A stretch of DNA of 64,000 nt from Methylobacter sp. GTDB taxonomy: Bacteria > Pseudomonadota > Gammaproteobacteria > Methylococcales > Methylomonadaceae. The DNA lies in the NCBI GenBank assembly GCA_028716975.1, contig JAQUOU010000002.1:238841-302840 (forward strand), in the 5' to 3' direction. The translations under genes and the position numbers were made by a program. A model generated the notes under the pieces. That model saw only the letters and a program-made list of their open reading frames with translations, had not been told where the DNA came from and did not search any database. This document shows positions 43,487-53,325 of the stretch, piece after piece; position 1 is the stretch's first letter, and each line of letters begins with the position of its first letter.

Positions 43487-46417
43487 ATGGATACAGAACT
43501 AGTATTAACAAATAAAATTAAATCGTCAGTTTTGTTGTTTGTCGATGATGAACCGAATGTGCTGAAGGCCTTGCGCCGCTTATTTCATAATGAAAACTAT
43601 GAAATTTATTTGGCTTCCAGTGGCATCGAGGGTTTGGAACTTCTAGGGCAACATGCGGTTGACCTGATTATTTCCGACATGCGCATGCCGGTAATGAGCG
43701 GCGCCGAATTTTTAGCCCGCGCCTTTGACTTATGGCCGGAGACCATTCGTATTTTATTAACCGGCTATGCCGATTTGCAATCCATTATCGATGCTATCAA
43801 CAGAGGGCGGATTTTTTGTTATTGCGACAAACCCTGGAATGATGAAGAACTGAAACTATTGGTTCGAAACGCCTTGGAACAAAAACGTCTGCGGGAAGAG
43901 AGGGAGCGCTTATCTACGATTATCCGGCGACAGAATGACGAACTGAAAACTCTCAATGAACATCTTGAAGAACGGGTTGAAGAGCGGACTGCGCAACTGG
44001 GAAATATCTTAAAGCAACTTGATCAAGCCAATACCGCCTTAATAAGCCGGCAAGAACAACTGCGTCGATTGAACGCTGCCTATGCGGTTCTGATTCACTG
44101 TAACCATACCTTGATTCATGCTAAAAATGAGGATGATTTTTTATTTGATTTCTGTCGCAGCATTGTCACGACCGGTAACTACCTCGCCAGTTGGATCGAT
44201 TTGCTTGACGAGGATAGGAATTCTCCAACTCAACTCAGGGCAAAAGTGAGTTTTCAAGCTCGGGATGGAAATAATACCCCAGCTCCGGCCAACTTTAACC
44301 TGGGATAGTGCCCCGCGCTAATCGTACTGGAGCAAAATTCTTCAATTGTTTGTCATAATATTGACAAAGATCAGCGCTTTACGCTGTGGCGTGACGAGTT
44401 AATGCGCATAGGTTGCCGAACATTGGCGTGCTTGTTAATTCAGGTGGATGAGCGCATTTTGAGTGTTTTAAGCATTTGTGCAGCCGACGAGCATGCATTT
44501 GCCGATCAGGAATATAAACTGTTTGAAGAACTGGTTAAGGATCTTGCTTTTGGTTTGGTCACACTGAAAGCTCAGGTTATTAAAAAGGAGCTGGAAAAAA
44601 CCTTTTTACTCCATAACCACGCCATTGAAGCGGTGCGCAACGGTATCACCATTACCGATGCCAGGCAGCCTGGAAATCCCATGGTTTACGCTAATCCGGC
44701 GTTTAAACGAATTACCGGTTATGATAGCGCTGAGGTAGTTGGTCGAAGCCTCTCGTTTCTGAATGGAGAAGACCATGACCAGCCTGGATTGGACACCATC
44801 AGATCGGCCATTCGCCGGCAGAAAACCGGCCATGCCGTCATCCGCAATTATCGTAAAGACGGCTCTCTTTTCTGGAATGAAATCGCTATTGCCCCGGTTA
44901 AAAACTCTACTGGTGAAGTGACGCACTTCGTCGGTATTATTGATGATATTACTGACTTCAAAACCTATCAGGAACAATTGGAATATCAACCCACCTATGA
45001 TGAGCTGACCGGGCTCATCAATCGAAATCTGCTTAATGATCGTTTTGACCAAGCCATAAGCTATGCTCAGCACAACCAAAATGAAGTCTGTATTTTTGTT
45101 TTGGATCTTGATAACTTTAAAGTTATCAACGACGCGATGGGGCATTCGGCGGGCGATGAATTGTTGACGATAATCGCAAAGCGACTGCTTAATTGCGCAC
45201 GAGCCGGTGATACCGTAACCCGTTATGACGGCGACGAATTCGTGCTTATTTTCCCCCAAATGGCCAAAATAGAGGATGCTGTTCTGATAGCGGAACGGAT
45301 AATTGCCGAAATTTCACAACCCTTGCAAATTAAAGGACATAAGCTTCAAGGGACGGCCAGTATCGGTATCAGCTTTTATCCTCATGATGGGCAGGATAAA
45401 GAAACGCTGCTTCAGCATGCCGACATAGCTATGTACCATGCCAAGGATAGGGGGCGAAACACTTTTTGTTTTTATACCGAAGAGTTAAACCTTCGTCTGA
45501 TGCAGCGGTTGACATTGGAAGAAGATTTACGCCAGGGCCTGAAGCTGGAACAATTTATGGTCTACTACCAGCCTAAATTAGATCTGTATTCCGGGAAAAT
45601 CAGTGGCGTGGAAGCGTTGCTGCGCTGGAAACATCCGGAAAAAGGCATGATTCCTCCCGACCAATTTATTCCGCTGACGGAGGATACCGGTTTAATTCTG
45701 CCCATTGGCGAATGGATGATGCGTACCGCCTGTTTACAAGCCAAAGTCTGGCAGGAGGCCGGGCTACCCCCTATTTCCATGGCGGTTAATGTATCACCTA
45801 AACAGTTGCATTTGTCGCAGTTTGACAAGACAATTCGTAAGGTATTGGATTATTCCGGTTTAGATGCGCGTTATCTGGATTTGGAATTGACGGAAGCTGC
45901 GGTCATGAATGAACCGGAGAAAATGGTCGTTACTTTGACTCGCCTAAAAGAAATTGGCGTACAGATTTCGATGGATGATTTTGGTACCGGTTATTCCAGT
46001 CTCAGCTACTTAAAACGCTTTTCTTTCGATAATCTCAAAATAGACAAAGCCTTCATTAAAGACATCCCTATAGATAAGGAGGATGTTACGTTGGTGTTGA
46101 CCATCATTGCAATGGCTCATAATTTCAAACTTAAAGTGGTTGCGGAAGGTGTTGAAACGCAGGTGCAGATGGATTTTCTGAAGCAAAAAAACTGCGATGG
46201 AATACAAGGCTATTTTTTCAGCGTGCCTCTTCCGGGAAGGGAAGTAGAAAAGTTGCTCAGGAAAATCAATGGAAAAATAAGCGTGCCGGACTCGGGGCTA
46301 TCTTCACGAATTCATCCTTCTTCCCATCTGTCGAAGCAGCCTGTTTATCGGCATGCAAAAAATACCCGCATTGCTTCGTTAAAAACCATGCTAGCAAAGT
46401 ATCGTTGCCCCATCTAG
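43487..46417 (+). pseudogene. REC-GAF-PAS-GGDEF-EAL signalling gene with in-frame TAG
   Basis: The upstream part (43487-44308) encodes a REC domain (IISDMRMPVMSG; LLTGYADLQSIIDAIN), a coiled coil and the start of a GAF domain, and ends at TAG 44306-44308. The same frame stays open from 44309 to 46417 without a shift. It completes the GAF (PALIVLEQNSSIVCHN ... HAFADQEYKLFEEL), then PAS, GGDEF (signature YDGDEF) and EAL (GVEALLRW, DDFGTGYSS, LKIDKAFI). So one ~976-residue gene is split by a single amber codon. The EAL part looks active; the GGDEF is one residue off consensus. A downstream ATG at 44402 could start a separate protein lacking the first half of the GAF. Confidence 0.8.
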
Positions 46418-46730
46418 AATCATACTGCCTTTAACTCGTGGAAAAGGAGTTTTGGAAGATACTGAAATCAATGTTAGAAGCCTCCAGAATTGAGAGCAAG
46501 GTCATAAGCATCCAATAAATTCCAAGGGCTGCTTTCATGTATTAAGATCATGGTAGATTGCCTCTGTTCCGAATGCCTGCGGTTTGGGCCTTTTTATGTA
46601 AGTTTTGAGTAGCGTCCGGTTTAGTTGAAATATTAAATACTTTGTCCCCCTTCCCATGAAAATGATGTTGCTGGTCCGGGGCGAGGTGGGTATATTGGAA
46701 GCCGTTTTATTAGGTAAGCAGGAATTTGAA
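46418..46730. other. 313-base leader region of gpmI, nothing firm
   Basis: No RNA gene, repeat or clear promoter was seen. An in-frame ATG at 46656 would extend gpmI by 25 residues but has no ribosome site. Confidence 0.3.
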
Positions 46731-48395
46731 ATGATTGAGCTGAAAAAGAGTAAGGATTTTGCCGGACCGGAAGGGCCGGTGGTCTTGGTGATTATGGATG
46801 GGGTCGGCATTGGTAAAAATCCGGACAGTGATTATGTGAAGCAGGCGGAGACGCCGAACCTGAACTGGCTGCATGAGAACGCCTTATATACCGAGCTGCG
46901 GGCCCATGGCGTTGCGGTAGGCCTGCCTGACGACGGGGATATGGGTAACTCGGAGGTGGGCCATAACGCCATCGGGTGCGGCCGTGTTTTTGAACAGGGC
47001 GCGGCTTTGGTTGGCAAGGCGATTGCTTCGGGCGCAATGTATGCCGGCGATTCGGTTTGGCACGAGCTTATCTCTAATGTGAATAAGAGGTCTTCGACGT
47101 TACACTTTATCGGTTTGCTATCGGATGGCAATGTGCACTCCAACCTGAATCATCTGGAGTCGATGTTGCGAAAGGCGAAAGAGCAGGGGGTAAAAAAGGC
47201 GAGGATTCATGCATTGATTGACGGCCGCGATGTGCCGCCGACATCGGCGCTGGAATATGTTGAGCGCTTTGAAGCCTTTTTGAAAGAACTCAATGCGGAT
47301 GGCGCAGTTGATTACTGCGTGGCATCGGGTGGGGGACGCATGAACATTACCATGGATCGTTATGATGCCAATTGGGATATGGTGAAGCGCGGCTGGGCGA
47401 CACATGTAAAAGCAGAAGGCCGGATGTTTGCTTCGATGAAGGCAGCGGTGGAAACCTTCCGCCGTGAAAAGCCGGGCATCCTGGATCAGGATCTGCCGCC
47501 GTTTGTTATTGAGCGCGCGGGCGCACCGGTAGGCCCTATTGTGGATGGCGACAGCGTCATCTTCTTTAATTTTCGCGGTGACCGGTCGCTGGAAATTACC
47601 AAAGCCTTTGAAGCGGATGAATTAAAGGAGTTTGATCGCGGCCCGAAACCGGATGTGCTGTATGCAGGCATGATGCAATATGACGGCGATCTTGGGGTGC
47701 CGGCGCGGTATTTAGTGACGCCTCCGGCGATTGATCGCACGATGAGCGAATATCTCTCGAATGCCGGCGTCAAACAGCTGGCTATTTCGGAAACCCAGAA
47801 ATTCGGCCATATGACCTATTTCTTCAACGGCAATAATTCAGGTAAGTTTCCAACGGAAACCTGGAAAGAGATTCCGTCTGATGTATGCCCGTTCGAGGAT
47901 GCGCCGCGCATGAAAGCGGATGAAATTACTGATGCTGTGGTGCAGGCGATTGAGAGCGGTGACTATAAGTTTATTCGCCTGAACTTCCCGAATGGCGATA
48001 TGGTGGGCCATACCGGCGTGGTAAGCGCGGTGAAATTGGCCGTGGAAGCCGTGGATGAAAATGTGGGAAGGATTATGGACGCGCTGAATAAGACCGGAGG
48101 CATTATGGTTTGCTCGGCTGATCATGGCAATGCGGACGACATGTGCGAGTTGGATAAAAAGACCGGTGCGCTGGTATTGGATGAGCAAGGCCGATGTAAG
48201 CCGAAAACGGCTCATTCGTTGAACCCGGTGCCCGGCATTGTGTACGATCCTTCGGGGACGGCTAATGCCTGTTTGGCAGATGTGCAGGGAGCGGGCATTG
48301 CAAATCTGGCGGCGACGTGTATCACACTGTTGGGCTTTGAACCGCCGGAAGATTATGCCAGGAGCCTGGTGAAAGTCGGGCAAGCCTGCGGTTGA
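46731..48395 (+). CDS. gpmI: 2,3-bisphosphoglycerate-independent phosphoglycerate mutase
   Basis: About 554 residues from the ATG at 46731. The N-terminal metal motif is VVLVIMDGVGIGKN; the catalytic serine is S74 in GNSEVGHNAIG; the active-site segment DGRDVPPTSA follows; the second metal set is near FPNGDMVGHTG and CSADHGNADDM. It interconverts 3- and 2-phosphoglycerate with two manganese ions, in glycolysis/gluconeogenesis. It is longer than typical enzymes (~510), with extra sequence such as KKTGALVLDEQGRCKPK near the C-terminus, as in a subset of bacteria. The start is placed by GCAGGAAT and by the family's N-terminus. It stands alone. Confidence 0.94.
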   Translation: MIELKKSKDFAGPEGPVVLVIMDGVGIGKNPDSDYVKQAETPNLNWLHENALYTELRAHGVAVGLPDDGDMGNSEVGHNAIGCGRVFEQGAALVGKAIASGAMYAGDSVWHELISNVNKRSSTLHFIGLLSDGNVHSNLNHLESMLRKAKEQGVKKARIHALIDGRDVPPTSALEYVERFEAFLKELNADGAVDYCVASGGGRMNITMDRYDANWDMVKRGWATHVKAEGRMFASMKAAVETFRREKPGILDQDLPPFVIERAGAPVGPIVDGDSVIFFNFRGDRSLEITKAFEADELKEFDRGPKPDVLYAGMMQYDGDLGVPARYLVTPPAIDRTMSEYLSNAGVKQLAISETQKFGHMTYFFNGNNSGKFPTETWKEIPSDVCPFEDAPRMKADEITDAVVQAIESGDYKFIRLNFPNGDMVGHTGVVSAVKLAVEAVDENVGRIMDALNKTGGIMVCSADHGNADDMCELDKKTGALVLDEQGRCKPKTAHSLNPVPGIVYDPSGTANACLADVQGAGIANLAATCITLLGFEPPEDYARSLVKVGQACG

Positions 48396-48409
48396 AAAAA
48401 GGCAGCCTA

Positions 48410-48535
48410 TTGGTATGCTCACCCAATGAGGGTGTAAAAGCTGTTCATGCTTCGATAAACTCAGGAGAGCCTTATCGAATGGGGCTCAGCACGAACGCCT
48501 TTCACACATTCCAACTGCGGTTTTTAGGTTAATGC
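48410..48535. repeat. Composite dispersed element
   Basis: Starts with TTGGTATGCTCACC, contains ATGCTTCGATAAACTCAGGAGAGCC and GGGGCTCAGCACGAACG, and ends TTCCAACTGCGGTTTTTAGG. The parts match those of the elements at 23109-23300 and 32280-32420. Its end runs into the 3' end of the lipoprotein gene. Confidence 0.6.
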
Positions 48536-49092
48536 CAGCCGCCATATTGTTTGGTAGGATCACCGTGAAAACCTGCTGTTGTTTTATTCGCATCGGGAAC
48601 CGAAGCTGCGCTTTCAGCAGCCAGTATTAAATTACGGTGAGTATAACCTCCCATTGCTTGAGCTTTTTTAGCGATTGCAGTGGTGCGTGGATTAATGTCA
48701 TATTTCGTGATGTTCGTATAAACAACTACGGTAATTAATTTTTCCGCTGTAGCGTTTTGAACATCCTGAGAAAAAGCGAGCACAATAGGTAAACGTGTGC
48801 CGGCTGGAATGGCAACGCTATACTGCCCGCTGTCATGTATTACAGTGCTTGCCACCACTTGGCTTTTGCTGTCCGTCACCCTGATATTACCGGATTTTAC
48901 CGGCCCGTGATCATCGCTCACAGCGCCTTCCAGGGTTGTCGCTTTATCATATTTTATAGTAGCCGGCTGAACCGGCACGTTGCTTTGATTATTGTTTCCA
49001 CAGCCGGGCAGAAAACAACACGTTATAAGAGCGATTAACAGGATAAAGGAAAATTTACGGCTCGTTAGTGAAGAAATAGCATTGGTATTCAT
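48529..49092 (-). CDS. Putative lipoprotein with carboxypeptidase-regulatory-like domain
   Basis: A 187-residue protein with a signal peptide and lipobox FLPGC (cysteine near residue 31). The mature part is a beta-rich domain (TLEGAVSDDHGPVKSGNIRV ... GQYSVAIPAGTRLPIVL), like Ig-like/carboxypeptidase regulatory folds, followed by a helical segment and an unusual HGDPTKQYGGWH end. Probably anchored in the outer or inner membrane facing the periplasm. The function is unknown. The dispersed repeat overlaps its last codons. Confidence 0.75.
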   Translation of the reverse strand: MNTNAISSLTSRKFSFILLIALITCCFLPGCGNNNQSNVPVQPATIKYDKATTLEGAVSDDHGPVKSGNIRVTDSKSQVVASTVIHDSGQYSVAIPAGTRLPIVLAFSQDVQNATAEKLITVVVYTNITKYDINPRTTAIAKKAQAMGGYTHRNLILAAESAASVPDANKTTAGFHGDPTKQYGGWH

Positions 49093-49235
49093 GGTTGGCT
49101 TCTCAATAAATTTACAAAAATAATCGTTATCCTGATAAAGAGCGGATCGAGTCGACCGAGGGAACTTCCTCTATATTAAAATCGAATAGGCTAAATATTT
49201 TACTCACTCACTTGGGATAGCTGAAGCGTTATTAA

Positions 49236-49379
49236 GGGAACCTCTAAAAATTATCCGTTCATGCTTCGACAAGCTCAGCACGAACGGATAAGTCACTGAT
49301 TTTAATGAACTACCGTTCGCACTGAGCCCTTCGATAAACTCAGGAGAGCCTTGTCGAAGTGCAATTTTTAGAGGTTCCC
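49236..49379. mobile_element. MITE-like element, 144 bp, with TTAA target duplication
   Basis: Perfect terminal inverted repeats GGGAACCTCTAAAAATT / AATTTTTAGAGGTTCCC, flanked by TTAA on both sides (49232-49235 and 49380-49383). The interior is dispersed-repeat sequence (TGCTTCGACAAGCTCAGCACGAACGG and CCCTTCGATAAACTCAGGAGAGCC). Same ends as the element at 33120. No coding capacity. Confidence 0.7.
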
Positions 49380-49555
49380 TTAAGTTATCAGCAATCTATT
49401 GGAGATAGTGAGGTTATCAGTTAACGAAAAAGAGCCCTGAATTTTCTCGGGATAATTGCCAAAACAGGTAGGCAATCCTGAACCGGATAGTATTTGTACA
49501 ATCATGACCGGTTGCCTGGAGCTCTCATTGGAGGCAACACTTGAATCCATTACGC

Positions 49556-51286
49556 TTATCCCGCCAGCTCTTTAACTGCATCAGCGTTTCGGAAAAATAC
49601 TTTACCGGGTTTTAGTTGGGCAATAAAATCCGTTTTTTCCAACTTATCCATAACCGGGCCTTTCGCTTCCGAGATATTCAAGGTTTTCCGGGAAGCTTGC
49701 AAGCTATGATTTAAATTTTCCAGGGCTTCCAAAGCAGTGGTGTCGATATCGCTGACCGAGGTAAAAATGAGTATGACGTGTTTAATATCGGGTTGTCGTT
49801 TTAACTCAGTAGTTAGAAAATCTTCAATGTAATTGATATTGGTGAACGTGATACTTTCATCAATACGAATCAATAATAAGTGATGCCAGGTTTCCACACG
49901 GTGGCGTTTGATATTACGAAAATGTTCGGTATCCGGTATGCGCCCGACCACGGCAATATGCGGTTGACTGGATTTACGTAAATGGCTGGCAATCGTCAGC
50001 AATATCCCTAACGAAATACCTTCTTCAATCCCTAAGACTAAAACGCCTAACAAGGTAACCACTTCCGCGATACCGTCGCCACGATCATAACGCCAGGTGT
50101 GAAGTATGTTTCTTAACCGCACTAAGGGAATAATGGCGACCAAAATGATGGCCGCCAGTACGGCTTTGGGAATAGCTTCAAACCACGCGGCAAAAAAGAT
50201 CACCGCTACAGCAAGAATGCCGGCCGCAATCACCATCGCCATTTGGGTGCGGGCGCCGGCGGCAAAATTTACCATGGTTCGACTAAAGCCGCCCGCAACC
50301 GGCATGCCGCCGGAAACGGCAGATGCAAGATTAGCCGCGCCCAAGGCAATCAGTTCCTGATTGGGAGAAATCTTTTCGCCTCTAAAATTGGCGGTTACCT
50401 TAGCAATTGCGACGCTTTCCACATAGGCAATTAACGCGATAAACGCGGCGCTGGGGAATAACAGCCGCCACTTTTCGATATTGATAAAGGCTAGGCTTAA
50501 TACCGGCAAACCGGAGGGTACTTGACCTACGACAGCAACATTATGGTGTGTTTGCAGATTGAGATAATTCACCGCCACTGTTCCCAGCAGAACCGCCAAG
50601 AGCGGCCCGCATTTGCTGATTGCCGTCACGACGGCAAGCGATAACCCGATTTTTTTCAGCAGCCGAGTGAGCGGTTTGCCGAATAAGACCAATAAACCGA
50701 TTGCCGCCAAAGCAATCTCTAACGTAACCGGATTAAAGCCTTGAATGTAATGCCTATAACAGGCTGCATTCACTCCACATGAAGGATTTTTTAAGCCTGC
50801 CAATTGCGGTAATTGGTTCACTATAATTAACAGTGAGGCGCCGCTGGTAAACCCCGTCAAGACCGGATGACTGATAAAATTCACCAATCCACCCATGCGT
50901 AATAACACCATTGACAATAGGATCAAACCACTTTCTGCCGATAAAATAATCGTGCTTTGCACGGGATTACCTAACGCGCCGACCTCCGGCGCATGCAAGG
51001 CACTGGCAATCATAATGGCCGCTATGGAGGCCGGACCTACCGATAACGTCCGGCTCGTACCCAACAGAGCATAGATTATCGGCGGTAAAATACTCGCGTA
51101 TAAGCCAAGCTCGGGAGGCACACCGGCCATGATCGCATAGGCTATTCCTTGCGGAACGAGCAAAATGGCCGTAATGACGCCTGCAAACAAATCATCGTTA
51201 AAATCCTGGCGGCTATAGCATTTTAACCAGCCGATAATCGGCAAGCACTTAGTCACCCGCGACTCTTTAAAGATAGATTCAGTCAT
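49556..51286 (-). CDS. SulP family anion permease with STAS domain
   Basis: A 576-residue SulP transporter. It has ~10-14 hydrophobic helices with the SulP signature region VPQGIAYAIMAGVPPELGLYAS, and a conserved YVESVAIAK / NQELIALGAANLAS segment. A cytoplasmic STAS domain occupies about residues 450-560 (LLIRIDESITFTNINYIEDFL, IFTSVSDIDTTALEAL). It may carry sulfate, bicarbonate or another anion; sulfate is suggested only by the sulfide oxidation gene just upstream. Same strand as sqr but 190 bases apart with a repeat between. Confidence 0.9.
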   Translation of the reverse strand: MTESIFKESRVTKCLPIIGWLKCYSRQDFNDDLFAGVITAILLVPQGIAYAIMAGVPPELGLYASILPPIIYALLGTSRTLSVGPASIAAIMIASALHAPEVGALGNPVQSTIILSAESGLILLSMVLLRMGGLVNFISHPVLTGFTSGASLLIIVNQLPQLAGLKNPSCGVNAACYRHYIQGFNPVTLEIALAAIGLLVLFGKPLTRLLKKIGLSLAVVTAISKCGPLLAVLLGTVAVNYLNLQTHHNVAVVGQVPSGLPVLSLAFINIEKWRLLFPSAAFIALIAYVESVAIAKVTANFRGEKISPNQELIALGAANLASAVSGGMPVAGGFSRTMVNFAAGARTQMAMVIAAGILAVAVIFFAAWFEAIPKAVLAAIILVAIIPLVRLRNILHTWRYDRGDGIAEVVTLLGVLVLGIEEGISLGILLTIASHLRKSSQPHIAVVGRIPDTEHFRNIKRHRVETWHHLLLIRIDESITFTNINYIEDFLTTELKRQPDIKHVILIFTSVSDIDTTALEALENLNHSLQASRKTLNISEAKGPVMDKLEKTDFIAQLKPGKVFFRNADAVKELAG

Positions 51287-51330
51287 GGCCTCTATTGTTG
51301 TGTTTTAATAACATAGGGTAACAAGTCAGC

Positions 51331-51465
51331 ATTAAGGGAAACTCTATCAATTAAGTTACGTTCATGTCCTTCGATTGTGCTCAGGAGAGCATTCGACAAG
51401 GCTCTCCTGAGCACAATCGAAGGGCTTACCACGAACGGTATCAACTTGTTCGTGGATTCCTGAAT
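51331..51465. repeat. Dispersed repeat between sulP and sqr
   Basis: Begins AAGGGAAACTCTATCAATT, contains CCTTCGATTGTGCTCAGGAGAGC and its inverted partner GCTCTCCTGAGCACAATCGAAGG (perfect palindromic arms around CATTCGACAAG), and ends CAACTTGTTCGTGGATTCC. The left end resembles a decayed copy of the MITE ends. Confidence 0.65.
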
Positions 51466-51476
51466 GTTAACTATTT

Positions 51477-52733
51477 TCAGCGCTGCTCATCCTGTATATA
51501 GCGTTCGGCATAGGATTCCAAATGAGGAATATCGAAGCGATAGCCTTTTAGCATTAAATGCCAGTACATCCAGGGGAAGCCGATTTTTTTGCCGATCCAC
51601 CAGATAAACAGATTTTTTCGGGGATCCAGCCACGGAAATGAAGGTGTTACTTTACCGCCATAAGCAAACTCGGCCAGCATTACCGTACTCAATGACGTGG
51701 TTAATGGGCAAGAGCCGTACCCATCATATTTTTCCTCCACTGGTTTACCCTTGATGAGATGAAGAATATTGTCTACCAGAACCGGTACTTGTTTCCTGAC
51801 GGCAGCGGCCGTTTTGGCGTTTGGCGTTGAGGTTGCATCCCCTAAACCGAAAATATTGGGATATTTATTGTGCTGCAGCGTTCTCTCATGCACATCCATC
51901 CAGCCTGCCGCATTCGCTAAAGGACTTTTTTTGATGAAATCAGGCGCGCTTTGGGGCGGGGTCACATGAATCATATCGAAGAGTTTCACCACGTGTTGTT
52001 TGTTACCGTCACTGTCTGTCATCTCGAACGTGGCGGTTTTCGCCGGGCCATCGATAGCCACCAGATTATGATTAAAATTGGTTTTAATCCCATAGCCGGC
52101 AACCACTTTGCTTAAGGCTTTGGCAAAGAAGGGAATGCCGAATAGGGCGGGGCCGGCGTTGCAGAATTCAATGTTGAATTGTTTCAAAATGCCTTGCCTG
52201 CGAAATCTGTCCGCTGCAAGATACATGATTTTCTGAGGTGCGCCTGCGCATTTAATAGGCAATGCAGGTTGAGTAAACAGCGCCGCGCCGGCTTGAATCT
52301 GCTTAATACACTCCCAGGTATATTCCGTCGTCTCAGGGGAGTAATTGCTGCATACATTGTTTTTGCCTAGTGTTTCCTTTAAGCCTTTAATTTTATCCCA
52401 ATCCAATTGCAGGCCAGGGCAGACCACCAGATAGTCGTAACCAATCGTATCACCGGAACGTAGGGTTATGGTGTTGTCCTGGGGCTGGAAAGTTTCGGCG
52501 TAATCTTTAATCCACTTGATAGTCGGATGAATTAAATCGGCTTCATTGCGAGTCATTTGCTTCAGCGTGTAAGCGCCGCCGCCGATAATGGTAAATCCAG
52601 GTTGATAATAATGCTTTTCGGAAGGTTCGATAATCGCAATATCGATGTCGGCATTTTGCCTGCGCAAATTATTGGCGACAGAAACGCCTGCGGCACCGCC
52701 GCCGACGATCAAGAGAGTGTGGTGTTGTGACAT
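51477..52733 (-). CDS. sqr: Sulfide:quinone oxidoreductase
   Basis: A 418-residue flavoprotein. It has the FAD motif IVGGGAAGVSVANNL, a redox-active cysteine in the CAGAPQK segment (residues about 160-175), and a further cysteine in GYGSCPLTTS near residue 345; a third is in NNVCSNYSPE. The PIKCAGAPQK motif points to the mitochondrial-like (type II) SQR group. It oxidises sulfide and passes electrons to quinone at the inner membrane face, detoxifying sulfide. A broken persulfide dioxygenase gene lies just upstream. Confidence 0.9.
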   Translation of the reverse strand: MSQHHTLLIVGGGAAGVSVANNLRRQNADIDIAIIEPSEKHYYQPGFTIIGGGAYTLKQMTRNEADLIHPTIKWIKDYAETFQPQDNTITLRSGDTIGYDYLVVCPGLQLDWDKIKGLKETLGKNNVCSNYSPETTEYTWECIKQIQAGAALFTQPALPIKCAGAPQKIMYLAADRFRRQGILKQFNIEFCNAGPALFGIPFFAKALSKVVAGYGIKTNFNHNLVAIDGPAKTATFEMTDSDGNKQHVVKLFDMIHVTPPQSAPDFIKKSPLANAAGWMDVHERTLQHNKYPNIFGLGDATSTPNAKTAAAVRKQVPVLVDNILHLIKGKPVEEKYDGYGSCPLTTSLSTVMLAEFAYGGKVTPSFPWLDPRKNLFIWWIGKKIGFPWMYWHLMLKGYRFDIPHLESYAERYIQDEQR

Positions 52734-52852
52734 ATTATTCTCATTGTGTTGTCATTATTTTTGCACGGTGGTTAGGCCATGACTAAATAAGTCATCATTA
52801 TTATTGACAGTTGCAAATTAAACGAAACCATCGTTTATAGGCCGCAGCTCTT

Positions 52853-53035
52853 CTACATTAGTAGGCCGGCGGTTGTGATATCATCCGTACGCCCATGGGT
52901 TTCCAGGGTATATTTCAATTGCAGGTCATGCTTTGTCAGCAGGGCTGGGCAGGCATCAATCTGAGTATTGCCCTGAACAGCAATTAAATAGGTATAAGTC
53001 CAAGGTTCTTGGTCAAGTAATTGTTTGAATAACAT
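52853..53035 (-). pseudogene. Remnant of an ETHE1-like persulfide dioxygenase
   Basis: The frame starts MLFKQLLDQEPWTYTYLIA, like the N-terminus of ETHE1/GloB-type persulfide dioxygenases, and ends LKYTLETHGRTDDITTAGLL. The normal metallo-beta-lactamase motif THxHADH is changed to THGRTDD, so two metal ligands are lost. About 15 residues between the two parts differ or are missing, and the frame stops right after this, at about a quarter of the normal ~230-residue length. The intact gene would oxidise glutathione persulfide made by SQR, whose gene follows 119 bases downstream on the same strand. Confidence 0.6.
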
Positions 53036-53228
53036 AATTCGATTCCATTGGTTTAAGCGCATTAAATAGGGTGGGTGGCGGGACGTCGCATAATTTCTTA
53101 TTTATTCCTCGCTCCCTAAAATCATAAAAGCAATGCCCATGCCAACTTTTATTAATATTAAGCCATTGCATTTATTGCATTTTATTTAAACAGCACGTAA
53201 TTATTTTAGTATCGTGTTGTTCCAGATA

Positions 53229-53274
53229 ATGTTTCATTGAAACATATAAGCGTCTCTATGAAACAGATGAAACG
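53229..53274. promoter_or_regulatory. Palindrome ATGTTTCA-T-TGAAACAT with further TGAAAC half-sites
   Basis: A perfect 8-bp palindrome (53229-53245) is followed by two more half-sites, TGAAACA at 53259-53265 and TGAAACG at 53268-53274. It lies between the divergent persulfide dioxygenase remnant/sqr and DUF599 genes. Looks like the site of a dimeric regulator; the regulator is not known. Confidence 0.45.
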
Positions 53275-53325
53275 GAGTGTTTGCAGGTACAATTTTTCTT
53301 TCTTTGATCCAAAGGATATTTTTAT

